A DNA stretch of 64,000 nucleotides from Candidatus Sedimenticola sp. (ex Thyasira tokunagai) (lineage in GTDB: Bacteria > Pseudomonadota > Gammaproteobacteria > Chromatiales > Chromatiaceae). Location of the stretch: the NCBI GenBank assembly GCA_037318855.1, contig CP134874.1, positions 2,294,598 through 2,358,597 of the forward strand, written 5' to 3'. Made by a program: the position numbers and the translations under genes. The notes under the pieces are model-generated. The model did not search any database, had not been told where the DNA came from, and saw only the letters and a program-made list of their open reading frames with translations. Shown one piece after another: positions 54,780-64,000 of this stretch (position 1 is its first letter; each line of letters begins with the position of its first letter).

Positions 54780-57611
54780 TTACAACTTCTGAATCTTCTC
54801 CAACTGCTCCTGCAGGTTATCAAGGGCAGACTGTTGATCGGCGAGCTTGTCCTTCTCTTTCTGCACTACGGCTGCAGGCGCCTTGTCGACAAAATTTGGA
54901 TTCTCCAGCTTCTTGCTGATCCGCTCCATGTCACTAGTTATTTTGCCTATCTCTTTCTCTAGACGAGCAAGTTCCGCGGCTTTATCGATCAAACCGGCCA
55001 TGGGGATCAGAACCTTCATCTCACCTACCAGAGCGGTGGCGGATTCCGGTGCTTCCACACCACTCTCCAGCAGCGTGGCCGACTCCAGGCGGGCAAGGAA
55101 ATCGAGGTAGTGGCGGTTGCTTTCCAGCCATGCACGGTCCAGATCAGATGCATTTTGCAGCAGAACCCCCAGGGGTTTGCTCGGTGCGATATTCATCTCA
55201 CCCTTGATGCGGCGTATACCAAGAATGAACAGCTTTACCCACTCCATCTCGGCCTCAGCATCACGATCCATCTTACTCTGGTCCGCCACAGGGAAGGGGC
55301 GGAGCATAAGGGTCTCGGCCTCGATACCGGCAAGAGGGGCGGCCTTCTGCCAGATCTCTTCAGTGATGAAGGGCATGATCGGGTGGGTCAGGCGCAGCAG
55401 AGTTTCAAGCACCCCTACCAGTGTCTGTCGGGTACCACGCAGGGCGGCTTCTGACGCATCTTTATTGTTCAGGACCGGCTTGGAGAGCTCCAGGTACCAG
55501 TCACAGTACTCATTCCAGGTGAACTCGTAGATCGCCTTGGCTGCCTGGTCGAGGCGGTAGTTTTCCAGGGCATCGCTCACCACGGTCTCTGTGGATTGCA
55601 GGCGGGAGATGATCCAGCGATCTGCAACACTCAACTCCACATCACCGCCGTTCTGGCCGCAATCCTGCTCTTCGGTGTTCATAAAGACGTAGCGGGATGC
55701 GTTCCATAGCTTGTTGCAGAAGTTGCGGTAGCCCTCGATACGTCCCATGTCAAACTTGATGTCACGGCCGGTGGCGGCCAGTGCGGCGAAAGTGAAGCGT
55801 AGTGAGTCGGTGCCAAAACTGGTGATGCCGTCGGGGAAGTCCTTGCGGGTCTGTTTTTCAATCTTCTTCGCCAGCTGTGGCTGCATCATGCCGCTGGTGC
55901 GCTTCTGTACCAGCTCTTCCAATTCGATGCCGTCGATCAGATCAATGGGATCGAGCACGTTGCCCTTGGATTTGGACATCTTGTCGCCGTGAGAGTCACG
56001 CACCAGGCCGTGGACGTAGACCTCATGGAAAGGCACTTTGCCATCCATGAACTTGAGGCCGAACATGATCATCCGGGCAACCCAGAAGAAGATGATATCG
56101 AAGCCGGTGACCAGTACGTTGGTGGGGTAGAAATCCTCCAGTCGCTGGGTGTTCTCGGGCCAGCCGAGGGTGGAGAAGGGCCAGAGGGCGGAGCTGAACC
56201 AGGTATCCAGTACGTCTTCGTCCTGGCGCAAGGGGTAGGCGGCATCAAAACCGTGCTTCTCGCGTACTTCTTCCTCGGAACGACCGACATAGACGTTGCC
56301 TTCGTCGTCGTACCAGGCGGGAATACGGTGGCCCCACCAGATCTGACGGCTGATGCACCAGTCCTGGATGTTGTTCATCCACTCGTAGTAGGTGTTTTTC
56401 CAGTTGTCCGGCACGAACTTGATATCGCCATTCTCCACCGCTGCAATGGCGGGTTTGGCCAGCGGACCTACCTTGACGTACCACTGGTCGGTGAGGAAGG
56501 GTTCAATCACGGTGCCGGAGCGGTCACCCCGTGGCACCATCAGCTTGTGGTCGACGATCTTCTCCAACAGGCCCTCTGCGTCAAGATCGGCAACGATCTG
56601 CTTGCGCGCTTCGTAGCGGTCCATGCCTATGTACTTTGCAGGCAGCAGTTCGCCCTCTTCAGATGTGTTCTCACGGACCCCAGCATCTACAGTGAAGATG
56701 TTGATCAGGCCGCCATGGGGCTGTCCACTGATCTGCAGTTCATCTCGGTGACGCTGCCACACCTCATAGTCGTTGAAGTCGTGGGCCGGGGTGATCTTTA
56801 CACAGCCTGTGCCGAACTCCGGGTCCGCATGTTCGTCAGCAACGATGGGGATCTTGCGGTTGGTCAGTGGCAGTTCCACCAGCTCGCCGATCAGATGCTT
56901 GTAGCGCTCGTCTTCGGGGTTCACTGCCACGGCACAGTCACCAAGCATGGTCTCGGGACGGGTGGTGGAGACTACGAGGTGGCCCTGGCCGTTGGTGAGA
57001 GGATAGCGCATGTGCCACATGTGGCCCGCTTCCTCCTCGTTCAGTACCTCCAGATCGGAGACGGCGGTGTGCAGCTTGGTATCCCAGTTGACCAGGCGCT
57101 TGCCACGATAGATCAATCCCTCCTCATGGAGGCGGACAAAGACCTCTTTCACCGCATCGGAGAGACCATCATCCATGGTGAAGCGTTCATGCTGCCAATC
57201 CAGGGATGAGCCGAGGCGGCGCAGCTGACGGGTGATGTTGCCGCCGGACTCCTCGCGCCACTCCCAGATGCGGTCAATAAAGGCGTCGCGGCCGAGGTCG
57301 TGACGGGACTTGCCGTCGGCTTCGAGCTGGCGCTCCACCACCATCTGGGTGGCGATACCTGCGTGATCTGAACCCGGCTGCCACAGGGTCTGATCCCCCT
57401 TCATGCGGTGGTAGCGGATAAGGGTATCCATCACGGTGTTGTTGAAACCGTGACCCATATGCAGATTGCCGGTAACGTTGGGCGGCGGGATCATGATGCA
57501 GTAGGAGGATTGGTCGCTGCCGTTCTTCTGGGTGGGAGCAAAATAACCACGCTCTTCCCAGGTTTTATACCAACGTTGTTCCAGGCTGTGGGGGTCGTAT
57601 GTTTTATCCAT
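54780..57611 (-). CDS. valS: Valyl-tRNA synthetase
   Basis: 943 residues, a normal bacterial ValRS. It charges tRNA-Val. HIGH-type motif [20 protein letters not shown] near residue 48; the editing domain contains [37 protein letters not shown] is the second signature; [14 protein letters not shown] lies in the anticodon-binding region. The C-terminal coiled-coil arm (from about residue 875, [12 protein letters not shown]) is present. No T-box-like leader is visible; the stop is about 50 bases from repeat E. Confidence 0.98.
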   Translation of the reverse strand: MDKTYDPHSLEQRWYKTWEERGYFAPTQKNGSDQSSYCIMIPPPNVTGNLHMGHGFNNTVMDTLIRYHRMKGDQTLWQPGSDHAGIATQMVVERQLEADGKSRHDLGRDAFIDRIWEWREESGGNITRQLRRLGSSLDWQHERFTMDDGLSDAVKEVFVRLHEEGLIYRGKRLVNWDTKLHTAVSDLEVLNEEEAGHMWHMRYPLTNGQGHLVVSTTRPETMLGDCAVAVNPEDERYKHLIGELVELPLTNRKIPIVADEHADPEFGTGCVKITPAHDFNDYEVWQRHRDELQISGQPHGGLINIFTVDAGVRENTSEEGELLPAKYIGMDRYEARKQIVADLDAEGLLEKIVDHKLMVPRGDRSGTVIEPFLTDQWYVKVGPLAKPAIAAVENGDIKFVPDNWKNTYYEWMNNIQDWCISRQIWWGHRIPAWYDDEGNVYVGRSEEEVREKHGFDAAYPLRQDEDVLDTWFSSALWPFSTLGWPENTQRLEDFYPTNVLVTGFDIIFFWVARMIMFGLKFMDGKVPFHEVYVHGLVRDSHGDKMSKSKGNVLDPIDLIDGIELEELVQKRTSGMMQPQLAKKIEKQTRKDFPDGITSFGTDSLRFTFAALAATGRDIKFDMGRIEGYRNFCNKLWNASRYVFMNTEEQDCGQNGGDVELSVADRWIISRLQSTETVVSDALENYRLDQAAKAIYEFTWNEYCDWYLELSKPVLNNKDASEAALRGTRQTLVGVLETLLRLTHPIMPFITEEIWQKAAPLAGIEAETLMLRPFPVADQSKMDRDAEAEMEWVKLFILGIRRIKGEMNIAPSKPLGVLLQNASDLDRAWLESNRHYLDFLARLESATLLESGVEAPESATALVGEMKVLIPMAGLIDKAAELARLEKEIGKITSDMERISKKLENPNFVDKAPAAVVQKEKDKLADQQSALDNLQEQLEKIQKL

Positions 57612-57759
57612 CGGTCGCTATAATAATGATTTGGTTATTAAGGTTTAGGATTTGAAAAATCGCCGCCATTATACCGGAATTGGCAGTGATAGCCCGCCGT
57701 GTTTGGTTTTATGAATTTAATATCAAGAGTAATCAGGAGATACTTTAGCAGCCAGGCCG

Positions 57760-60042
57760 TCAAGGGTTTCCGGCAAGGTATATCAGAAGACGGTCATGAA
57801 CCAGGAGGATGACATCATCCATGCCATCACCATCTATATCGGTAACCAGCAACTCCCGGGGTTCGTGGGTGCCGAAGGGTTGATCTTGCCCCTCCAGATC
57901 GTTAAATACCGCAAAATGGAGCTTGCGCTGGAGGGCACTGTTATGGCGCTGAAGCACTTCCAAAATGCGGGTCTCGCGGTCATCCTGCGCAATCAGCTCA
58001 TGGACACCGTCTGCATTGAGGTCTCCATAGGCCAGTTCACCATATTTTACCTTTTCCAGGTCACTCTCATGGCTGACCAGCTTTTTTAGATAGAGGTTGG
58101 CGCTTGCCTGTTTAATCACCCAGAAACGATCCTGACCCAGATATAGAAGTGCTGAGCCACCATCTGATTGTGGGAGCCGCTGTGTGGCAAGCAGCTCGAT
58201 ACTCCCGATGGTATGGGTGCGCCATGGTCGGAACAGGCCGCTGTCATTACGGCGTTGCACTTCCAATTTATCATCCCCCCCGGCGGTCAGTAATAACTCT
58301 GGGGAGCCATCTCCATCCATATCGTGAAGCAGGGCCGACGAGGCCCTGGCGGTAGGGTCATTCAGATTGAACTGGTCTTCCACCTGAATGCCGTCTTCAA
58401 TGCGCAGAGAGCGCACGAACCCATCTCCATTGACCAGTACCTCCAGTTCTCCGTCGCCATCGGGATCCGCCAGAGTCACATCCCCGGGGGTTGCGCCATC
58501 AAACAGTGCGGCACGAAAACCCTCCCGGGTAGAGAGGTGGTGAAAGCCGCCATTACCATCACCAAGGAGTAAGCGCGCGGGAGAGCGGGGAGTGAACAGC
58601 ATCAAGTCCGGTTGCCCATCCTGATTCCAGTCTGCACTGAGGATTCCGTTGGGATCTGTGGATAGCCCCTCCAGCGGGAGCACCGCAGACTTCCGCCAAC
58701 CCTCCGCCGTGGGAGTCAGCAGGTGCAGAAGACGTTTTTTCTTTGTCCGGAGCACAATGGCAAGCTGCGCTGATTGGGAGGGTGTGGCGGGCACAAAGGC
58801 CAGTGCCAGAGGTTTCTGCTCAAGCAGAATGGGGTGAGGATAAGAGAGACGCCCATTAGCCTGCAGCTGAGATACTCCAACCACGCTCTCTTTGGATGAA
58901 GCAAGGTATACCTCCATTCGTCCATCACCGTCGGCATCACCCAATGCAACAGAGGTGACGCCTGAAAAGACAGGGTAGGCTACCGGTTCGGAAAATACCG
59001 CGTTACCCCGGTTTTTGTAGATCCACAGCTGTGATGCTTTGGGATCCGCCAGGATCACCTCCTGCTCACCATCGCCATCCAGATCACCCACCCCATAGAT
59101 CGATGTGTTGCGTACCCTGACAGGTAAAGCGTGCACCTGGGGTATAGGATCCTGATCCACGCCGCTGCTCCCGAGGTTGATACCGGCGACCTCAATCAGT
59201 CCGGTTGCACTGTCGATCCATGCAAGTTCCACCCGGTTTCCCTGTTCCAGCAGAGCGGGTGTGCTGCGTGGTGTGTCGAGGCGCAGCAGGCGTTCTACGG
59301 CATACCCACCCAGTTCATCCTGTAGACGGACACGCAGTGCATAACGGCTCTTACGGGTGATGTAGAGCAGATCCTTTCGGCCATCCCGGTTGATATCTGC
59401 GCTCATCAGGTCATAGTTATCGGGATCGGCCAGGGGGTAGCGGCTTACCGGATGAAAATGGCCGTCTTTACGTTGAAGAAAGAGCAGCAGGGCCTTCTCA
59501 GCCAGTAGTGCCAGATCAGCACGCCCGTCTCCATCCAGATCCTCGGCCAGTACAGCACCCCGCCACTGGGTGGTTTTTTCCTGCATGTAGCCCCAGCCCC
59601 GTTCCCACTCTCCCGGTCTGCGCTGGTAGTAGACCACCAGACCGTCATCTTTGGTACTGACTGCAAAATCGATCAGCCCGTTACCATCCAGATCAGCCCC
59701 AGCCAGGGAATACATCCTGAGGCCGGTGGCCAGGCGCTGTTTGCCGAAACGGCTGTCATCAAACACCGGCTTCCAGCGCCCATTGCGGGTTGCCAGTTTT
59801 CCACCGTTTCTGGGCTCGTTCGGTGCATACTGGCGCAGGAGCTGGATACCGGCCTGGTTATTGTTGAGCAGAGCAAGATCCTGCAGCCCATCACTGTCCA
59901 GGTCGAGTACTATCAACTCCCTGGTACTCGAATTTAGCTTGACCACCTCCATAGTGGAAAAGCCCGGGGTACTCTGCGCCTGGGTAACATAGGATGGCAG
60001 TAGGCAGAGCAGTGGTAAGAGCCATTTCGAGATCGCCATCAC
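57760..60042 (-). CDS. Secreted FG-GAP/VCBS-repeat protein
   Basis: 760 residues with a signal peptide (LLPLLCLLPSYVTQAQS). At least eight FG-GAP/VCBS-type repeats carry calcium-binding DxDxDG loops: LDLDSDGLQDLALL, ADLDGNGLIDFAVS, EDLDGDGRADLALL, ADINRDGRKDLLYI, GDLDGDGEQEVILA, GDADGDGRMEVYLA, ADWNQDGQPDLMLF, TDIDGDGMDDVILL. This forms a beta propeller typical of surface adhesion or polysaccharide-binding. It starts with GTG at 60042, overlapping the preceding stop (GTGA), with an in-frame ATG immediately after. Third gene of a tightly coupled operon with the two genes above it. Confidence 0.88.
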   Translation of the reverse strand: MMAISKWLLPLLCLLPSYVTQAQSTPGFSTMEVVKLNSSTRELIVLDLDSDGLQDLALLNNNQAGIQLLRQYAPNEPRNGGKLATRNGRWKPVFDDSRFGKQRLATGLRMYSLAGADLDGNGLIDFAVSTKDDGLVVYYQRRPGEWERGWGYMQEKTTQWRGAVLAEDLDGDGRADLALLAEKALLLFLQRKDGHFHPVSRYPLADPDNYDLMSADINRDGRKDLLYITRKSRYALRVRLQDELGGYAVERLLRLDTPRSTPALLEQGNRVELAWIDSATGLIEVAGINLGSSGVDQDPIPQVHALPVRVRNTSIYGVGDLDGDGEQEVILADPKASQLWIYKNRGNAVFSEPVAYPVFSGVTSVALGDADGDGRMEVYLASSKESVVGVSQLQANGRLSYPHPILLEQKPLALAFVPATPSQSAQLAIVLRTKKKRLLHLLTPTAEGWRKSAVLPLEGLSTDPNGILSADWNQDGQPDLMLFTPRSPARLLLGDGNGGFHHLSTREGFRAALFDGATPGDVTLADPDGDGELEVLVNGDGFVRSLRIEDGIQVEDQFNLNDPTARASSALLHDMDGDGSPELLLTAGGDDKLEVQRRNDSGLFRPWRTHTIGSIELLATQRLPQSDGGSALLYLGQDRFWVIKQASANLYLKKLVSHESDLEKVKYGELAYGDLNADGVHELIAQDDRETRILEVLQRHNSALQRKLHFAVFNDLEGQDQPFGTHEPRELLVTDIDGDGMDDVILLVHDRLLIYLAGNP

Positions 60043-61892
60043 CCCTTATCCTCTCCATGTTGCATCTGCAGGCGGTAGTGGATATGGCTCTTCTCGAGGT
60101 AGGTTGTGGAGATCACCCCATCGAGATAGCCGTCGAAGGCATCGTCTTTCAGTTTCGGAAGTACCTGGCAGGTTTGGGGGCGTGGTCTGGTATCAGGTAG
60201 CATGCGTAGTCCCGAGAGTAAGCCCTTCAGAAAGCTGTCAGGCTGCTCAAATCCCAGTGCAGAGTAGCCATCGGGCAGGGTATTCAGTGCTTGTTCCAGC
60301 GGAGGCTGCTCCCAGATGGGGGTGCGCCTCTCCTGGTGATTAAGGCTTGCCAGCAGACTCTCTACCTCGCTTACCTCACGAGAGTAGATAAAATAACCGT
60401 TGGTGATGGCATAGGAGGCGACAGGCGCTCGCTTATCTCCTTCACCCCGCATAAACAGGTAGAGTGGTGTATCCAGATACTCGCGAGGCTCGATGGTCGC
60501 TTTCCATGACTCCAACTGGTGCATCTGCGCCATCAGCATCTCCATCCCTTCGGTATCGAGCAGTTCCTGCACCACCACTTCGACCATATCCGTATAATCC
60601 CCCTCTTCCGGGCGACGTGCTTTCGGCAGGGTGAAGGTAAGCATGGTGGAGCCGAGGCTTTCGCGCAGTTGCCGCTGGGCATCACTTCCCATTTTATCTG
60701 CCGCTGAATGGAGAGCATAGAGCAGGTAGTCGCCACTGCTTATACCGTAGAGGGGGCGGCTTTCCAGTTGGCCGAGCCACTCCCACATCCGTTGAAAGTC
60801 GACACTCTGAATGCTGATCTCTCTGCTGCCGGCAGGTACGAACGACGGTAATTCCCGCAGTGGACTGCTTAAACTGAACAGGCCGCCTTGCCTGGTGTCA
60901 TCGGTAAAAAACAGATCCATGTCGACCCCGCTCTGCCCACTTTCGGTGTAACTGCTGATCATCACGCCACTCAAGGCATCACCAAATATCGTAGTGAGTG
61001 AAGAGGTTACCAACTGCCCTATGGGATCCATCTGCTCTTGGATTTCTCCCTCATCAGCCACTTCTCTCTCACTATCTTTAGCAGCGGTCGGCTCTGTGTC
61101 ACGCAGCGCCTGCTCAGCTATCTGACGCTCCTTCAGCACCTGCTGGAAGTAGCCCCCCAGCAGACTACCCACTCTATCGCCTTGCAGATAGAAGAGCAGG
61201 TTCCAGGGTTCTGAGCGTTCATCACGTACGTTGAAAGGCCTCTTCTCTGACCAGCTGTCGGAAATCTCCCCCTGGGCAACGGAAGCCACCATAGTTCGCA
61301 GATAGGCGGCAGGCCTTGCCATTACCAGGTGATTGTTGACAATCGCCCACCCACTCCCTTCAATCACCTCCTGACCCTCTTCGTAGCGGCGTAGGTTGAG
61401 GGCTGTTTCAAAATACTCCTCTTCCGAGAGAGTAGGATCGGAACCTTGGCCAATCTCCTGATCCTCCAACTCCAGCCTGTACTGAATCAAATCCTCAATT
61501 TGCCGGGTTTGACCGCCGGTCTCTGCTATAAGCGCATATGAACCGGGCATCTCACCAAACAGTGTCTCTACTTTCGGGATGGTAAGTAGAACCTGGCCGG
61601 GAAACAGCATCTTCAGATCATCTGAGGTGTAGCCCGATGCGCGCTCTATTTGTCGTTCCCAGTGCCACGAGTTGATCAGTCTTCCCCTGGTTGCGAAAGT
61701 ACTCCAGACCTCCTTGCGATCCAGTGCTTTGCGCAGGGGATTGTCTGCCAGGTTTTGCAGCAGCGAAGGCAGATTTCGTGTTAAGAGAACAAGCTCAGTA
61801 TCAGCAGGAACCAGTTTTTCAAGAGCAAGTTCATTGGCTGATGAGTAGTGTGTAAAGATAAGGCAGACAAGCAGCAGATGACGTAGATTCAT
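60039..61892 (-). CDS. Uncharacterised secreted protein, DUF3352-like in style
   Basis: 617 residues with a signal peptide (LLLVCLIFTHYSSANELALE). Opening after it: KLVPADTELVLLTRNLPSLL, the style of DUF3352 proteins that start by describing a PADT-type strand. Later stretches include YALIAETGGQ, WAIVNNHLVMARPAAYLRTM, LPSFVPAGSREISIQSVDFQ and DGYSALGFEQPDSFLKGLL. No catalytic motif recognised. It is flanked by a protease gene and an FG-GAP gene with four-base overlaps on both sides, implying joint function at the cell envelope. The family assignment is tentative. Confidence 0.6.
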   Translation of the reverse strand: MNLRHLLLVCLIFTHYSSANELALEKLVPADTELVLLTRNLPSLLQNLADNPLRKALDRKEVWSTFATRGRLINSWHWERQIERASGYTSDDLKMLFPGQVLLTIPKVETLFGEMPGSYALIAETGGQTRQIEDLIQYRLELEDQEIGQGSDPTLSEEEYFETALNLRRYEEGQEVIEGSGWAIVNNHLVMARPAAYLRTMVASVAQGEISDSWSEKRPFNVRDERSEPWNLLFYLQGDRVGSLLGGYFQQVLKERQIAEQALRDTEPTAAKDSEREVADEGEIQEQMDPIGQLVTSSLTTIFGDALSGVMISSYTESGQSGVDMDLFFTDDTRQGGLFSLSSPLRELPSFVPAGSREISIQSVDFQRMWEWLGQLESRPLYGISSGDYLLYALHSAADKMGSDAQRQLRESLGSTMLTFTLPKARRPEEGDYTDMVEVVVQELLDTEGMEMLMAQMHQLESWKATIEPREYLDTPLYLFMRGEGDKRAPVASYAITNGYFIYSREVSEVESLLASLNHQERRTPIWEQPPLEQALNTLPDGYSALGFEQPDSFLKGLLSGLRMLPDTRPRPQTCQVLPKLKDDAFDGYLDGVISTTYLEKSHIHYRLQMQHGEDKG

Positions 61893-62854
61893 TTTCCCTT
61901 TTTCCCTTTTCCGTGATGAGTCATGGGTGCGTTGTAACGATAACCATTGTTGGTGTTTCTGGCATCGAATGCATAGGCATCGATGTTGTCGAGAAAGACC
62001 CGAAGCCGGTTGGCCGGGATTGCAAAGCTCAGGCCCTCAATGCCCACTGCCTGGATTTTCATGTTATTCACACCGACCACTTCACCCCGTAGGTTGAAAA
62101 GCGGGCCACCCGAGTTACCTGGGTTGATCTGGACTGTACTCTGCAGATAGAGCTGACCATCCATCGGGCGATTCCTGAGGCTGATGATGCCCTGGCTTAC
62201 GGTGCGATCAAAACCCAGTGGGCTGCCAATGCTGAAAACATCCTCGCCCTGGGCCAGCGAATGGGAGTCTCCCAGTGCCAGAACAGGTAGTGTTTTACCG
62301 CCGTTGCCTTCGATCTTGAGCAGCGCCAGATCCAGATGGGGACTGAGCGCGACGATCCGTACGTTGTCGAACAAGATGGGGCGGAGTTCACTCTCTCCCT
62401 TCTCGAACAGGGTCAGGGTGATCTCGTGCTCGCCGTCGATTACATGATGATTGGTGACCACATAACCGTCAGACTGGATCAGAAAGCCTGATCCAAGGCC
62501 CGTTGGCGTACGCACACGCAACACTGCTTCACTGGTGCTTTCGACCTGCTTTTTGATATCGCTTCGCTGTGGGGGCTGGGAGTTGATGGTATAGAGACCG
62601 GAGTGCTGTGTGCCAGTTTTCTGAGTAGAGAGAGAAGAGTCTTTAACCCGCAAATCGGCCACCTGGTTCTGTGGGATTTTCAGGATATCGAAGCCAAGAT
62701 CCAACAGCAGCCAGTTACTCTTCTCCATCAGCAGTGGGGCTTCAATCACTGTGCCGTTCTTTAGCTCAGCCCGTATCAGTGAAGGTTCGGCACCCCGGCA
62801 GAGCCAGGGCGGCAGCATGAGCAACAAGATCAGTACGCCATGCAGTTTAGACAT
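61889..62854 (-). CDS. DegP/HtrA-like trypsin-family serine protease without PDZ domain
   Basis: 321 residues with a signal peptide (VLILLLMLPPWLCRGAEP). An N-terminal ~90-residue region includes LIRAELKNGTVIEAPLLMEK, a small beta domain. The protease domain spans about residues 105-290 with the catalytic triad visible: His137 in VVTNHHVIDG, Asp175 in PHLDLALLKIE, Ser248 in QINPGNSGGPLFNL. No PDZ domain follows, unlike DegP/DegS. Periplasmic. First gene of the operon whose next members are the secreted unknown protein and the FG-GAP protein. Confidence 0.9.
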   Translation of the reverse strand: MSKLHGVLILLLMLPPWLCRGAEPSLIRAELKNGTVIEAPLLMEKSNWLLLDLGFDILKIPQNQVADLRVKDSSLSTQKTGTQHSGLYTINSQPPQRSDIKKQVESTSEAVLRVRTPTGLGSGFLIQSDGYVVTNHHVIDGEHEITLTLFEKGESELRPILFDNVRIVALSPHLDLALLKIEGNGGKTLPVLALGDSHSLAQGEDVFSIGSPLGFDRTVSQGIISLRNRPMDGQLYLQSTVQINPGNSGGPLFNLRGEVVGVNNMKIQAVGIEGLSFAIPANRLRVFLDNIDAYAFDARNTNNGYRYNAPMTHHGKGKKGK

Positions 62855-63216
62855 GGGGAGATTCCCTCGATTCCTTGGGGTGATGTTGAATTGTTAGTAG
62901 ATATGATTGTACGACTTTCTTTCTGCCACAGGCAATGGCTCAGCTTTGTTGTGATTGATATATCTTGTGGCATTACAGTGAGATTAATCTCGGCACTGTT
63001 CTGATCATATGTGCATGGCACTTCCTTCACTGGTCTGCACGAGTATGAGATTGGGCTGAAAATGATTTTCAGCGGTTGCTGTAGTCGTTGCAGTTTTGAT
63101 CTAATATCCAATATTCAGAGTGTACGATTTTCAACCAGCCTGTTGACTCAAGACCGACAGTGACCGACCACTATCTTCAATCTGGCTTGTCTTTGACAGC
63201 GGAGCAGTAAAGCATT
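62855..63216. other. Divergent intergenic region, protease operon / ppdK
   Basis: 362 bases between divergent genes. GCTGAAAA-TGA-TTTTCAGC (63055-63073) is a perfect short palindrome that could be an operator or hairpin. Nothing else identified. Confidence 0.4.
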
Positions 63217-64000
63217 ATGACGACGAAAACCACCATGGATAAAAAATGGGTCTTCTCATTCACGGAAGGGGACGGGAAAAATAAAAAATTACTTGGAGGC
63301 AAGGGGGCCAACCTCTGTGAGATGACCCAGATCGGTCTCAATGTACCTCCGGGATTTGTTATCAGTACCGAGGCCTGTCTCGAGTACCTTGCCGCTGAGG
63401 ATGGAGCCCTCGCCTCAGGCATCATGGAACAGGTGCGTAGCCATATGCAGGGGGTTGAGAAAGCCACGGGTAAAGGCTTCGGTGACAAAAATAACCCTCT
63501 TCTGATCTCCGTGCGCAGCGGCTCCGCCCTCTCCATGCCCGGTATGATGGATACTATCCTCAATCTCGGCCTCAATGCCGAGACTCTCGAGGGCGAGATT
63601 GCCGGAACCGGTGATCCCCGCTTCAGCTATGACGCTTACCGTCGGTTTATCCAGCTCTTCGGCAAGGTGGCTCTTGGTGTTCCTGACGAACTGTTTGACG
63701 AGCAGTTTGAAGCGGTCAAACATCGTGCCCAAGTCACCGAAGATGTGGGGCTGTCGGCGGAGAACCTGAAAGATATCAGCGAACGTTTTCTCAAGGTGGT
63801 GGAAGACCACACCGGGCGCCCTTTCCCGGAAGAGCCTTATCAACAGCTGGAGATTGCCATCAAGGCGGTGTTTGGCTCCTGGGGGGGCAAGCGGGCGGTG
63901 GATTACCGTCGAGAGTTCAATATCACCCCTGACATGGCTAACGGCACCGCCGTCAATATCTGCACCATGGTGTTCGGTAACCGGGGGGATGATTCCGCTA
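63217..64000 (+). CDS. ppdK: Pyruvate, phosphate dikinase (5' part; continues past window)
   Basis: The first 261 codons from ATG at 63217, with GGAG 12 bases upstream. The N-terminal nucleotide-binding domain of PPDK is clear: WVFSFTEGDGKNKKLLGGKG, ANLCEMTQIGLNVPPGFVIS, LISVRSGSALSMPGMMDTIL, DPRFSYDAYRRFIQLFGKVA, and AVNICTMVFGN. PPDK interconverts pyruvate, ATP and phosphate with phosphoenolpyruvate, AMP and pyrophosphate. The gene is cut by the window end. Confidence 0.96.
   Translation, partial: MTTKTTMDKKWVFSFTEGDGKNKKLLGGKGANLCEMTQIGLNVPPGFVISTEACLEYLAAEDGALASGIMEQVRSHMQGVEKATGKGFGDKNNPLLISVRSGSALSMPGMMDTILNLGLNAETLEGEIAGTGDPRFSYDAYRRFIQLFGKVALGVPDELFDEQFEAVKHRAQVTEDVGLSAENLKDISERFLKVVEDHTGRPFPEEPYQQLEIAIKAVFGSWGGKRAVDYRREFNITPDMANGTAVNICTMVFGNRGDDSA

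Noticed and set aside
55989..57209. 406-codon open frame opposite valS
   Set aside because: It is an antisense shadow of the well-supported valyl-tRNA synthetase, with no homology recognised.

Overview
The window reads as chromosomal DNA of a gammaproteobacterium. The rRNA methyltransferases RsmJ and RlmG, endonuclease IV, ValS, glycolate oxidase GlcDEF, a LivJHMGF transporter, NhaA, MltA and TcdA are all of gammaproteobacterial type. The Na+/H+ antiporters, PPDK and heavy repeat load would fit a marine or symbiont-related Chromatiales-like lineage, but that placement is inference.

Layout. 1-4.7 kb: a CBS protein with an ArsB/NhaD-type transporter, a phosphonate-type binding protein, and a chemoreceptor behind a sigma-28-like promoter. 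4.7-9 kb: an AsnC/Lrp regulator, RarD and a small protein in one operon (the small protein is broken by a repeat), then a Gate-domain permease and a second RarD. 9-14 kb: GabD, a KefB-like antiporter and NhaA. 14.3-19.3 kb: a periplasmic sensor protein and its histidine kinase, both inactivated, one by a 286-bp repeat and one by an IS3-family element. 19.3-26.7 kb: rhodanese, a two-domain thioredoxin-fold protein, rsmJ-rlmG, a DUF5610-type protein, tRNA-Asp, nfo and a tail-collar protein with a C-terminal sorting anchor. 27.5-35.3 kb: glcDEF and a fused 5-oxoprolinase. 35.7-44 kb: an adenylate-cyclase/lipoprotein operon, degenerate duplications, a HAD hydrolase, MltA, a lipoprotein, tcdA and a small RRM-like gene. 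44.4-49.5 kb: livJHMGF. 49.5-54.8 kb: a mobile-element cluster with a Sel1 protein, a broken PilZ gene, a cupin and an IS4-family element. 54.8-64 kb: valS, a three-gene envelope operon (FG-GAP protein, unknown secreted protein, trypsin-like protease) and the start of ppdK.

The most notable content is an eight-copy family of 285-287-bp repeats that look like a structured RNA. There are two subfamilies: CCAGCC/GGCTGG and ACCGCC/GGCGGT arms covary in the 5' stem, and the 3' ~120 bases are nearly invariant. Three copies interrupt genes, and removing exactly CGCTG...GCTTA restores each frame. A fourth copy can be compared with an intact paralogous repeat and gives the same boundaries with no target duplication. 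All eight lie in the same orientation and all have C at -4 upstream. These properties resemble single-strand IS200/IS605-type mobility, and the RNA core resembles my recollection of HEARO/IscB omega-RNA. No iscB, tnpA or tnpB gene is present in the window.

Other mobile DNA includes three 239-bp MITEs with TTA target duplications, two or more MITEs with YTAR-type duplications, a modular palindromic element, REP/BIME-like repeats, one IS3-family and one IS4-family element, both with damaged transposase frames.
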